Source: Fuerstiella sp.
Lineage (GTDB): Bacteria > Planctomycetota > Planctomycetia > Planctomycetales > Planctomycetaceae
NCBI GenBank assembly: GCA_022447225.1
Contig: JAKVAZ010000014.1
Location: forward strand, 1-64,000
Reading direction: 5' to 3'
Length of the DNA: 64,000 bases
In this document: positions 1 to 8,289 of the stretch, piece after piece
Layout: each line of letters opens with the position of its first letter
Numbering within the stretch: the stretch's first letter is position 1
Notes under the pieces: model-generated
Database searches by the model: none
What the model saw: only the letters and a program-made list of their open reading frames with translations
Told to the model about the DNA's origin: nothing
Translations under genes and position numbers: made by a program

Positions 1-1
1 G

Positions 2-967
2 AAGAGAATGTTCCGCGAGTTGTGGCTCAATAGAGAAATCAAATCTGATCCCGAACAGCTATTCGCCAAAATCACCATTCCCAATCCACCAGCAACCAGC
101 AGGTGGGATCTTCTTTATAATGATGGTGAAGATGGCTGGGATACGTTCTCAGGTAGACTGACACGTCTAAAGGCTGAGGGATTGCCAGTAGATGATGCTA
201 TGGGCTGGAAGGAAATCTTCTTTTCAGCGGAAGAATTGGCGGAATTCATCAGCTTAGTGCGTGAGCTACTGGAAGATTCAAAAGACCTGAAAGACGTTCG
301 TGTATTTGGTGCCGTGATGTTTTCAGCATTTACTGGTGCCAGAAGATCAGAACTTCTTAGGGTGCGACGTACAGACATCCAACTGGATGGTCGCAAAGTA
401 CGCCTGATGCTCCGAAAGGGCGAAACTGAGAAGAAATACCGCATCCATTGGATGCCGTTACACGATACGTTGGCGACGTTCCTTGAAACGTATCTCCAGC
501 AAATTCCTGCTGAGCAGGAATGCATATTTGCTGAGAACGATCAGCACCTGTTGGGGTCGGGAGATTTCACTGATACAGGCGTGCGTGATAAAGCGAATCG
601 CCTTGGCAAGCTTCTGCGGAACGCACTCACTGGCACAAAATTCCAGTATGTTGCAGGCTTCCACATCTATCGCCATACATTGAATTCAATGCTGGTCAAT
701 GCGAGTGGTGATACTGATCAAGTGATGGGTATCATCGGCCACAAGACTCGGCGGATAAACGAACTTTATCAGCACGCCGATAGAGACCAGAAGATGATCC
801 GAAAGAGCAAAATCATCAGCAGTATTGAGATCGGAAAGGGTACCACGGAGGTACAGGATACCGTCATGCCTGCACCAAAAATCGCAGACCCAATGAAAAC
901 AAAGTCGGGACGACAAGATTTGAACTTGCGACCTCTGCACCCCCAGTGCAGCGCTCTACCAGGCTGA
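2..967 (+). CDS. Tyrosine recombinase/integrase, 5'-partial
   Basis: Site-specific tyrosine recombinase that would integrate or excise the mobile element to its left. Counting from the first ATG at 8, the catalytic set is visible: Arg about 112 in TGARRSE, a Lys near 137, H219-x-x-R222 in HIYR, His 245 in GHKT and the nucleophile Tyr 254 in ELYQHAD, nine residues after the His as is usual. The frame is open to the left edge and the N-terminal core-binding domain looks incomplete, so the true start is probably outside the window. The last 21 codons are antisense to the 3' two thirds of the tRNA-Pro gene, the classic arrangement for an integrase beside its tRNA attachment site. The C-terminal tail is therefore partly an artefact of the junction. 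Confidence 0.9.
   Translation, partial: KRMFRELWLNREIKSDPEQLFAKITIPNPPATSRWDLLYNDGEDGWDTFSGRLTRLKAEGLPVDDAMGWKEIFFSAEELAEFISLVRELLEDSKDLKDVRVFGAVMFSAFTGARRSELLRVRRTDIQLDGRKVRLMLRKGETEKKYRIHWMPLHDTLATFLETYLQQIPAEQECIFAENDQHLLGSGDFTDTGVRDKANRLGKLLRNALTGTKFQYVAGFHIYRHTLNSMLVNASGDTDQVMGIIGHKTRRINELYQHADRDQKMIRKSKIISSIEIGKGTTEVQDTVMPAPKIADPMKTKSGRQDLNLRPLHPQCSALPG
905..967. other. Probable attachment site (tRNA-Pro 3' half)
   Basis: The integrase coding sequence and the tRNA-Pro gene share this interval. Integrases that target tRNA genes normally recombine within the 3' half of the gene, and the element replaces that half with an identical copy. The intact tRNA here, with int pointing into it, marks one end of an element extending left. 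The partner repeat is outside the window, so the exact core is inferred. Confidence 0.6.
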
Positions 968-978
968 GCCACGTCCCG
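905..978 (-). tRNA. tRNA-Pro (anticodon GGG)
   Basis: A complete 74-nt cloverleaf reads on the minus strand. The acceptor stem CGGGACG pairs with CGTCCCG (912-906), with discriminator A at 905. The D-arm contains AGCCTGGTAGA. The anticodon stem CTGCA/TGCAG closes the loop CTGGGGG, which puts anticodon GGG at 944-942. The T-loop is TTCAAAT on a GCAAG/CTTGT stem. CCA is not encoded. The integrase stop codon lies inside the gene (965-967), so the 3' half of this tRNA is the likely attB/attL core. Confidence 0.95.
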
Positions 979-1261
979 TAAGCGATCACTATATCAGGTT
1001 GGATCCCAGTCGCAATTCGATATTCATCCCTGATGGCGCCTTCACCGCCCACGACCAGGCTGGCTGGTGACCGGGTTGTGAGCATGGATGAATCCGCATG
1101 CGTTCGGTTACTGAATCGATCTGGCTGTAATCTTTGAGATTTCCTACAACACGGGCGGCTTGCACTGTCAGGGGGTGTTGTGACAGTGATTTCCGGGCTA
1201 ACTAAGAATGATCCTGCAATGGATTGCGGGGGGGGAGCCGGAGATGCCTTGCTGATGTGTC
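979..1261. other. Intergenic region, tRNA-Pro to P450
   Basis: No credible reading frame and no second tRNA were found. The region must hold the tRNA promoter (minus strand) and the promoter of the P450 gene (plus strand), but no convincing -35/-10 pair was recognised. A run of seven G at about 1229-1235 precedes the P450 start. Confidence 0.5.
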
Positions 1262-2722
1262 ATGGATGATATTATGGGCGAACACAGACAGGATCCTGTA
1301 TTTTCGGCTGCTGGCGGCGATTCGCTGCCCATTTCATATGATTCGCTGCTCGACTTTCCCAGGGATCCGATCGCCTGTATGAAACGGTTGCAGGCTGAAT
1401 TTGGTGACTTGGCCGTTCTGGAGGAAGACGGGAAACGGCTTGTTTTTGTATTTTCCCCGGACCTGAATCGTCAGGTACTGACGGACACGGATGCATTTCA
1501 TTCGCGGTTCTTTGCCGTTCGAGGTGGTCGTCGTTCCGCACAACGTCGTGTGACGTCAGGGTTGCTCAGCCAAAACGGTACAGATCATCGTGAATCACGA
1601 CGCGCGATGATGGACGTATTCACGAAACGGATGTTGCCGCAGTTTCATGAAACAATCACCAAACTGACCTGTGATATGATGGAATCCTGGCGGAATGGTG
1701 ACGTCCAGGATCTGAATGGTGAGATGGTCCGGTTGATGCTGCGGCTGACCAGTGCTCTGTTGTTTGGAATCGATGATGTTGCCTACTCCGTCGAGCTCGG
1801 AGAAAAAATTGATCGATGGGTGCGCTGGAATCATGAAGTCGGAATGGGAGCAATGGTTTCATCCAGTCGATTCTCCGACGGCTACGATTCGCTGCTGGGG
1901 ATGGCTGAGGAACTCGAAGTCAGTGTTCGCGAAATGTTCCGGCGACATCGTCACGGAAACGATCAGCGTGTGAATATTCTGAGTCTGTTGTTACAGGCTC
2001 AGGCGGCGGATTCCGGAATGACGGACGAGCAACTGGTGGGGCATGTGACGTTGTTGTTTGCGGCCGCTCATCTGACCACGGCACATACGCTCAGCTGGAC
2101 CCTGTTGCTGCTGGCCCAGCATCCTCAGGTTATGGAGCAAATTCGTGCGGAGATGGACAGAGATGACAAATCTTTGACACCCGATCATTCCACTATCGAA
2201 TCGATGACCTGTCTGGATCAGGTGATTCGGGAGAGTATGCGCGTCCTGCCCGCATCGTCGTATTCGCAGCGAGTGTGTGTCAGGGCCACACAACTGGGGC
2301 CGCTGAATCTGCCGCCCATGACACCCGTAATTTTCAGTCAGTATATCACTCACCACAGACCGGACCTGTACCCGGATCCTGATCGATTTCAGCCCGAGCG
2401 ATGGGATTCAATCACACCGACATCATATGAATATCTGCCGTTCGGGGCCGGGGCAAGACGCTGTATCGGAGCTCCTCTTGCTATGGTGGAACTGCGTACC
2501 GTGTTGACGGTGATGCTTAAGAAGTTCCATTTTGAATTGTTGCCGGGATCGATTGTTGATGGTCAGGTGGTGTCCACCATGCTGGGGCCGACCACCACAG
2601 TCCCGACACGACTGCTGTCGACAACAGAAATTCCGTCGGCGGTGCCTGTTGCCGGCACCATTCGGGATTTGGTTAAACTGCCGTCAGCACCATTTTCCGG
2701 CAGTCAGCGGAAGGCCGCCTGA
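1262..2722 (+). CDS. Cytochrome P450
   Basis: Haem-thiolate monooxygenase of 486 residues, within the usual range for soluble bacterial P450s. The haem-binding loop FGAGARRCIG has the axial Cys at about 401. The ExxR pair of the K-helix is at E324-R327. An I-helix segment with FAAAHLTTAHT stands in for the oxygen-activating A-G-x-x-T motif. The PERW-type motif (FQPERW) precedes the haem loop. No N-terminal membrane anchor is seen, so a cytoplasmic enzyme is expected. No ferredoxin or reductase gene lies beside it, and the substrate cannot be read from the sequence. ATG 1262 was taken as start; an in-frame ATG at 1274 is possible. The Ala/Pro-rich C-terminal 40 residues extend past the P450 fold. 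Confidence 0.93.
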   Translation: MDDIMGEHRQDPVFSAAGGDSLPISYDSLLDFPRDPIACMKRLQAEFGDLAVLEEDGKRLVFVFSPDLNRQVLTDTDAFHSRFFAVRGGRRSAQRRVTSGLLSQNGTDHRESRRAMMDVFTKRMLPQFHETITKLTCDMMESWRNGDVQDLNGEMVRLMLRLTSALLFGIDDVAYSVELGEKIDRWVRWNHEVGMGAMVSSSRFSDGYDSLLGMAEELEVSVREMFRRHRHGNDQRVNILSLLLQAQAADSGMTDEQLVGHVTLLFAAAHLTTAHTLSWTLLLLAQHPQVMEQIRAEMDRDDKSLTPDHSTIESMTCLDQVIRESMRVLPASSYSQRVCVRATQLGPLNLPPMTPVIFSQYITHHRPDLYPDPDRFQPERWDSITPTSYEYLPFGAGARRCIGAPLAMVELRTVLTVMLKKFHFELLPGSIVDGQVVSTMLGPTTTVPTRLLSTTEIPSAVPVAGTIRDLVKLPSAPFSGSQRKAA

Positions 2723-3272
2723 GACACGAGTTCCTGCGGGCAGTGTTCGAACCGGAGCCGTGCAGCCCTTCAGAGTGTTATGACGGATACGGTGGTTTTA
2801 TGCCTGCTGTTGGAACTCCGGTTTGCGGCGTAGCAGGTCAAATGCCTCGAAATACGCATGACCTTATTTCAGACTGACTGCGGTTGAGCCGAGGTGCATC
2901 CGCAATCTGTGACTTGGTTTCGACTTGCGATTGCGACAGGGTCTGTGGTGGCGTAGTATCAAATTCTTCCTGAGAGTCCTTGCGGACGGTACGGCCATGC
3001 GACGACTGTTGAGCGATGAGAACAGTGTATTGTTTGAACCCGTTCGGTTGCTGACGGGAATTCTGATTGCCTGTGCAGGCTATATTGTCAGCGTTCTTTG
3101 AATCCGTTGCCGGAATGCCGTCAAACAGTTGGAATTGTTTTGGACACCGGCGGAATGGTCCTGATCCCAACGGAGGGATCAGGTCTCCGGACAACCTGCT
3201 GCGGCGTTTGATATCACTCGTCGCGGCACATCCGTGTCGTGCGTACCTCCAGCCGTTGATAGAACGATCTCA
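2723..3272. other. Intergenic region upstream of nadE
   Basis: Roughly 550 bases without an assured gene. It contains a perfect 9-bp hairpin at 3160-3183, listed separately. It also has a short plus-strand frame at 2997-3101 encoding 34 residues with a hydrophobic C-terminal segment (LLTGILIACAGYIVSVL). That frame has no Shine-Dalgarno sequence and no recognisable homologue, so it is not called as a gene. A 118-codon minus-strand frame in the same place has low-complexity composition and no domain. Confidence 0.5.
3160..3183 (+). promoter_or_regulatory. Strong hairpin upstream of nadE
   Basis: CCTGATCCC (3160-3168) pairs perfectly with GGGATCAGG (3175-3183) around the loop AACGGA. It ends 89 bases before the proposed nadE ATG and has no following T-run, so it is not a standard intrinsic terminator. 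It could be a leader structure or an operator. Its function is unknown. Confidence 0.4.
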
Positions 3273-5243
3273 ATGAGAAAGCTGCGCCTGGGAGCCGGAA
3301 TCCTCAATCAGACACCTCTGGACTGGGATGGCAATACCGAACGCATTGAACGTGCGATTGCTGATGCCCGGGCGCAGCAGGTTGGCGTGTTGTGTCTGCC
3401 GGAGTTGTGTATCACAGGCTATGGCTGTGAGGACATGTTCTTGTCGCCGGGTGTGTGGTCAGCGGCGTGGGAAATGCTGCAGCGTATTGTGCCGCAAACA
3501 CGCGGGATGATCGTGGCCGTGGGATTGCCGATCTATGTGATCAACGGAGTTTACAATTCAGCCTGTGTGATTGCAGATGGTCGTATTGCCGGTTTCGTGC
3601 CCAAACAGCACCTGGCTGGTGACGGGCTTCATTACGAACCTCGCTGGTTCCGCGCCTGGCCGGAAGAGGTCGTCAGTGAATACACGGCAGGTGATGAATC
3701 GTGGCAAATTGGTGATTTGATCTTTGAATTCAGTGGTGTCCGCTTTGGATTCGAAATTTGTGAAGACGCATGGGTTGCCGGACGACCCGGAAATCGGATG
3801 GTCGAACGCGGTGTCGATATCATCCTCAATCCCAGCGCCAGTCACTTTGCTTTTGGTAAGCACGAAGTTCGACAACGATTTGTGATGGAAGGTTCAAGAT
3901 CATTCGGTGTCAGCTACGTGTACGCCAACCTGGTGGGCAATGAAGCCGGTCGAGCTGTCTATGACGGAGGTGCCCTGATTGCAACGGCCGGTGATCTTGT
4001 CGCGGCGGGACGACGATTTGAGTTTACTGACGTGGATGTCGTGGTTGCTGATGTTGATGTCGATCTGACACGCACCCGTCGTTCCAGTGTGCATTCGATG
4101 CGTGCAGATGTCCGTGAATCGGCGGACGACCGGATCGCCCGTATTCCGGGGAAGATCTGTGTTCCGGAAACTCCGGTGGAGTCCTGTCTGGCGGACGTCA
4201 CCACCGTCAGAATCGATGAGTTTACGCAGGCGATTGCACTGGCGCTGTTTGACTACCTTCGTAAGAGTCGATCAGGGGGATTTGTTGTCAGTATGAGTGG
4301 TGGCGCTGATTCATCGGCAACTGCGTGCCTGGTGCGATGTATGGTTGAACGTGGTCTGCAGAGTCTGGGTGCCGACGGGTTCGCAGCGGCGCTGGGCTAC
4401 ATTGGTGGAACTTGTACGAAGACGCGGCCCGAGCAATGGATGGCTGATTTGTTTACCGGGATCTATCAGGCAACCAGGAACAGCTCGGATGTTACGCTGC
4501 ACGCCGCCAGCGCCGTTACGCGTGCAATCGGTGGAGTCTGGCATGAGCTGGATGTCGACCCGATTGTTGAAAGCTATAAATCTGTGGTGCAGGAAGCGAT
4601 CGGACGGGAGCTGTCATGGGAGAATGATGACGTGACACTGCAGAACATTCAGGCACGAACGCGTTCGCCGTCGGTCTGGATGTTTGCCAATCTCAACAAT
4701 GCCCTGTTACTGTCGACCAGTAATCGATCTGAAGCTGCGGTGGGATATGCCACGATGGACGGAGATACTTCCGGAGGTCTCAGTCCGATTGCCGGAATCG
4801 ACAAGGCGTTCCTGCGCCAATGGCTCCGTACCATGGAAGTGCATGGTGCCGGCGGCTGTTCGCCCGTTCCTGCACTGTCCCTGGTGAATGAGCAGAAACC
4901 GACAGCCGAACTGAGGCCATCTGCCAGTCATCAGACGGATGAATCGGATTTGATGCCGTATCCGCTGCTGGACGAGATCGAGTGCCTTGCCATTCGTGAT
5001 AAGTTCAGCCCGTCTGAAATCCTGACGAAACTCCTGGAAAGACCTCGGCAGGAAAATCGTTCTGAACTGATTGACTGCATACAGAAGTTTTTTCAGCTGT
5101 GGTGTCGAAATCAATGGAAGCGGGAACGTTACGCTCCTTCCTTTCATGTGGATGACAAGAACCTTGATCCCCGCACCTGGTGCCGTTTTCCGATCCTGTC
5201 CGGCGGGTACCGGCGTGAACTTGCACAGTTACGTTCAGAGTAG
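3273..5243 (+). CDS. nadE: Glutamine-dependent NAD(+) synthetase
   Basis: Converts nicotinic acid adenine dinucleotide to NAD+ using ATP and ammonia released from glutamine, the last step of NAD biosynthesis. The N-terminal half is a nitrilase-type glutaminase with triad E44 (LPELC), K111 (PKQHL) and C163 (FEICEDAW). The C-terminal half is the NAD synthase domain with the PP-loop SGGADS at about 342-347. From ATG 3273 the protein has 656 residues, normal for the two-domain type, and begins with the typical pattern MRKLRLG...LNQTPLDW. An in-frame ATG at 3234 would add 13 residues that do not look like the family. Neither start has a strong Shine-Dalgarno sequence. It appears monocistronic. Confidence 0.95.
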   Translation: MRKLRLGAGILNQTPLDWDGNTERIERAIADARAQQVGVLCLPELCITGYGCEDMFLSPGVWSAAWEMLQRIVPQTRGMIVAVGLPIYVINGVYNSACVIADGRIAGFVPKQHLAGDGLHYEPRWFRAWPEEVVSEYTAGDESWQIGDLIFEFSGVRFGFEICEDAWVAGRPGNRMVERGVDIILNPSASHFAFGKHEVRQRFVMEGSRSFGVSYVYANLVGNEAGRAVYDGGALIATAGDLVAAGRRFEFTDVDVVVADVDVDLTRTRRSSVHSMRADVRESADDRIARIPGKICVPETPVESCLADVTTVRIDEFTQAIALALFDYLRKSRSGGFVVSMSGGADSSATACLVRCMVERGLQSLGADGFAAALGYIGGTCTKTRPEQWMADLFTGIYQATRNSSDVTLHAASAVTRAIGGVWHELDVDPIVESYKSVVQEAIGRELSWENDDVTLQNIQARTRSPSVWMFANLNNALLLSTSNRSEAAVGYATMDGDTSGGLSPIAGIDKAFLRQWLRTMEVHGAGGCSPVPALSLVNEQKPTAELRPSASHQTDESDLMPYPLLDEIECLAIRDKFSPSEILTKLLERPRQENRSELIDCIQKFFQLWCRNQWKRERYAPSFHVDDKNLDPRTWCRFPILSGGYRRELAQLRSE

Positions 5244-5453
5244 CCCGATCGCTTTGTCTGTGCCTGCGCGTTTTAACGTTCCTGTGTGGCCGACTCACTG
5301 GTCCCAAACAGCAGTCATTGAGCACAGGGGCTGAGCGGGGACAATCAGAACCATGGAGCTGGCCAACGTCGGGTGAGGTGTATGGGCGGTGAATCTGTCG
5401 CTTTCATGTGAAAAATTGACTTTCAGTGAATCGGATGAAGGGGGAGAACCAGA

Positions 5454-6470
5454 TTGCGTCGGCTGCTGATTTTTGAGGTTCTTCATGCCTGCGCGGAGGA
5501 GTTTGTACGAGCGTCGACTGCCATGCGCTGTGAAGGACGGGCGATGCTGGAGGCCTTGCTTATGGACGCCGTTGCACTGGACGACACTGCGGTTTCTGTG
5601 CTGTTGTGTGAACCGGGGCTAAGGACATTCGATACCACCCCGGATACCGTACGTTTGCACCGCTGTGCTGATCAGGCCGACTGGGCTGACGAACTGGTCG
5701 GAGCTGCCCGGGATTGTGACTTCGTACTTCCGGTTGCGCCGGAATGCGACGGACTGCTGCTCCGGGCCGCACAAACACTGCATCCCTTGTCCTGCACGAC
5801 GCTGCTGCCGTCGATTTCGACGGTAGAGATCTGCAGTGACAAGTGGAAAACATGGGAGGTATTCGGTTGTTCAGAGATTCCAATGGTGGAATGTTCACCA
5901 GTGGGCAGCGAATCGGCTGAGACTGATGTTGGTGACCCGCAATGGGTCTATAAACCTCGCCTGGGTGCCGGATGTGACGGAATCTGCCGCGGTCGACTTC
6001 CGTTGACAGCTGAGCCGCAGGATTACATTCGACAGGCAACAATTTCCGGTCACTCGCTTTCGGTTGCTGTGCTTGGCGGCCCCGGGGAGGAGAAGATTCT
6101 GCCGGTAGCCCAACAGCGGATTGTGTGGAATGATGACAAACCCCGGTACAGTGGAGGATCGATTCCTGCTGAGATTTCGCAGGAGACTGCAGCGAGAGTC
6201 TTAACGATTGTCCGAAACGTCATCGAACGCATTGGGCATTTTCAAGGTTACATCGGGATGGACTTTTTAGTGTCGCGGAATGATGGCACCGTCTATTTGA
6301 ACGAAATCAATCCTCGAGTCTGTACAAGCTATCTGGGGTACCGACAGTTGTTTTCGGTTAATCCTCTGAAGTTGCTGCTGAATGAAGACCAGAGTCCTGC
6401 TTTGGTGTCCTCCGTCGTTCCGATTACTTTCGAAATCGATGAAACAGGAACCGTGATGTTTCCCTCCTGA
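5454..6470 (+). CDS. ATP-grasp ligase, MfnD-like
   Basis: ATP-grasp family protein of 338 residues. The opening pattern LLIFEVLHA...EGRAMLEALLMD and the ATP-grasp C-terminal motif YIGMDFLV...YLNEINPRV resemble archaeal tyramine-glutamate ligase (MfnD) and its bacterial relatives. Those relatives belong to the methanofuran/tetrahydromethanopterin C1-transfer pathway, which many planctomycetes carry. An ATP-dependent amino-acid ligase role in that pathway is an inference; no other pathway gene is in the window. The start is TTG at 5454, supported by AAGGGGGA at 5438-5445. The next ATG in frame lies 23 codons in and would remove the first beta strand. The conserved Glu and Asn of the metal site (NEINPR) are intact. 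Confidence 0.75.
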   Translation: MRRLLIFEVLHACAEEFVRASTAMRCEGRAMLEALLMDAVALDDTAVSVLLCEPGLRTFDTTPDTVRLHRCADQADWADELVGAARDCDFVLPVAPECDGLLLRAAQTLHPLSCTTLLPSISTVEICSDKWKTWEVFGCSEIPMVECSPVGSESAETDVGDPQWVYKPRLGAGCDGICRGRLPLTAEPQDYIRQATISGHSLSVAVLGGPGEEKILPVAQQRIVWNDDKPRYSGGSIPAEISQETAARVLTIVRNVIERIGHFQGYIGMDFLVSRNDGTVYLNEINPRVCTSYLGYRQLFSVNPLKLLLNEDQSPALVSSVVPITFEIDETGTVMFPS

Positions 6471-6831
6471 ATTCATTTGCGGCCTGGGGGCGTTTGACCT
6501 CGAGGTTTCCGTTGCCGTCATTTTTTGACGCTGTTGAGCCTGTTGTCTTGCCCGGCGATTTCTGCTGAACAGGACCTCCCGCGAACCGCTACGGTCCGGC
6601 AGCATGACGTAACGTCCGAGTTTCCACCGTCAGCGTTGGTTTACGGTATCTCATTATGTAGTCTAAGTTGAGCGGCAGTTTGTGATCGACGAGCGGACGG
6701 CGTTCGAGACAGAGTGAGTTGTCCGGTATGTGCAGGCCCGTAAATCGTGCTTGTTGTCTCGTCCGGATTTGATCGGTCTGTCTGCTGCCCCGGAGGACGG
6801 CATCGTTTCATCTGTAAACAGTAAAGGCCGG
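6471..6831. other. Intergenic region, ATP-grasp to PQQ operon
   Basis: No gene was recognised. The upstream extension of the PQQ frame (6730-6831) is open but has no signal-peptide character. The region should hold the promoter of the PQQ/glycosidase operon, but no clear promoter elements can be pointed to. Confidence 0.45.
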
Positions 6832-8289
6832 ATGATGACCTCGATACTGCAACGGGCTGCACAGACCTGTGTTGTGATGTTCATAGGAGTTCTGTTTGTC
6901 GCTACAGCGGGACTTCATGCTGAGGACTGGTCGCAGTTTCGAGGACCGAATGCCACCGGAATTGCTGCCGAGAGTACGAATCCTCCGGTTGAATTTTCGA
7001 CAGAGAAAAATGTTCGGTGGTCTGCCTCACCGGGAAAGGGAGTTGCGGGTCCGATCATCGCAGACGGTCGCTGTTTCGTGACAGCAATGACAGACAGCGG
7101 CAAATTTTCTGTGCTGGGTTTAAACGCAGTCACAGGTGAACAGCTGTGGAATACGAGGTTTGAGGTCGGTGAGCTTCCGGAAATTACATCTCCCAATGAA
7201 CATGCGTCCTCGACTCCGGCATCGGATGGAGAACGTGTGTTTGTGCATTTCAGCACAATCGGTTTGATTGCACTGGATGCTGCATCCGGGGACGAATTGT
7301 GGAGATATCCACTGCCAGTGCCGTTCTACCTGATGGGCTGGGGTGCCGCTAATTCGCCAATCGTTTATGACGGGATGGTGATCTTCAATCTGGACGACGA
7401 CCTCAATTCATATCTCATTGCCGTGGATGTCGAATCGGGCAGGGTGCGATGGAAGGCTGATCGTCCTGAGATGCTGGGAGGCTATGCTGTTCCGGTACTT
7501 TGTACGGCTAATGGCAGGACCGACATTGTGGTTGCCGGAAGCGGGAAGCTGAAAGGTTACGATCCTGCCGGCGGACAGGAATTATGGACGTGCAATTCAC
7601 TGCTGCGCACAATCATGACCACGCCAGTAGTGCAGAATGATCGGATTTATCTCACGGTACAAAGTTATGGTGACACCGACCGGGTTCTCAAATATGCGCT
7701 GCTGCAGTGGCGTGATACCAATCAGGACGGAAAGCTGGGAAAGGATGAAGTGGAACCCGCCTTTCATAAAAAATTTGACAGCGGCGACCATGACGGGGAC
7801 GGTTTTCTCGTCGACGACGAGATCGACGATGCGTTTCAGGCAAAGACAAATCGTGTTGGTGGCGGAAATATCATTCAGGCGATTCGTGGTGGCGGAGAGG
7901 GTGACGTCACCGACACACACCTGATTTACAACCTGCATTATCAAACCCCGTCGAACATTGCTTCCCCGCTGGCGTATGCGGGGCGTTTACTGATGGTTAA
8001 GAAAGGCGGGATTTCGGCGGCCTTCAATCTGGAGGACGGCAGTACGGTCTGGATGAAAAAACGGATCCGCAATTTTGGCAATTATTACGCTTCACCGATC
8101 GCCGCCGGAGGTCGTATTTATATACCAGGTGAGAACGGAAAAATTGTCGTGCTGCACAGCGGGTCTGAACCCGAAGTTCTGGCAAGAAACGACGTCGGTG
8201 ACAGTCTGGTCGCTACACCGGCCATTGCCGATGACTGCATTTATGTACGAACACTGAACAAAATCTATTGTTTCTCTGAGGAAAACTGA
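6832..8289 (+). CDS. Secreted PQQ-like beta-propeller protein with EF-hands
   Basis: Exported propeller protein of the PQQ-binding-like/BamB type, common in planctomycetes. A signal peptide follows the tandem ATG at 6832/6835 and ends near LHAED. The mature part opens with DWSQFRGPNATG and carries repeated blades with WNTRFE, LWRYPL, VRWKAD and ELWTC strands. An insert at about residues 295-330 holds two EF-hand-like loops, DTNQDGKLGKDE and DHDGDGFLVDDE, suggesting Ca2+ binding between blades. The longer frame starting at 6730 would bury the signal peptide, so it was rejected. AAAGG at 6823-6827 is a weak ribosome site. The stop TGA overlaps the ATG of the next gene by one base, so the two are co-translated. 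Enzymatic activity is not shown; many relatives are non-catalytic. Confidence 0.85.
   Translation: MMTSILQRAAQTCVVMFIGVLFVATAGLHAEDWSQFRGPNATGIAAESTNPPVEFSTEKNVRWSASPGKGVAGPIIADGRCFVTAMTDSGKFSVLGLNAVTGEQLWNTRFEVGELPEITSPNEHASSTPASDGERVFVHFSTIGLIALDAASGDELWRYPLPVPFYLMGWGAANSPIVYDGMVIFNLDDDLNSYLIAVDVESGRVRWKADRPEMLGGYAVPVLCTANGRTDIVVAGSGKLKGYDPAGGQELWTCNSLLRTIMTTPVVQNDRIYLTVQSYGDTDRVLKYALLQWRDTNQDGKLGKDEVEPAFHKKFDSGDHDGDGFLVDDEIDDAFQAKTNRVGGGNIIQAIRGGGEGDVTDTHLIYNLHYQTPSNIASPLAYAGRLLMVKKGGISAAFNLEDGSTVWMKKRIRNFGNYYASPIAAGGRIYIPGENGKIVVLHSGSEPEVLARNDVGDSLVATPAIADDCIYVRTLNKIYCFSEEN

Noticed and set aside
2838-3194. A 118-codon minus-strand frame upstream of nadE
   Set aside because: Low-complexity Gln/Ser-rich translation with no domain; it also covers the strong hairpin.
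2723-3272. NAD-type riboswitch upstream of nadE
   Set aside because: The hairpin does not show the conserved core of the known NAD riboswitch classes, so only a generic structure is reported.
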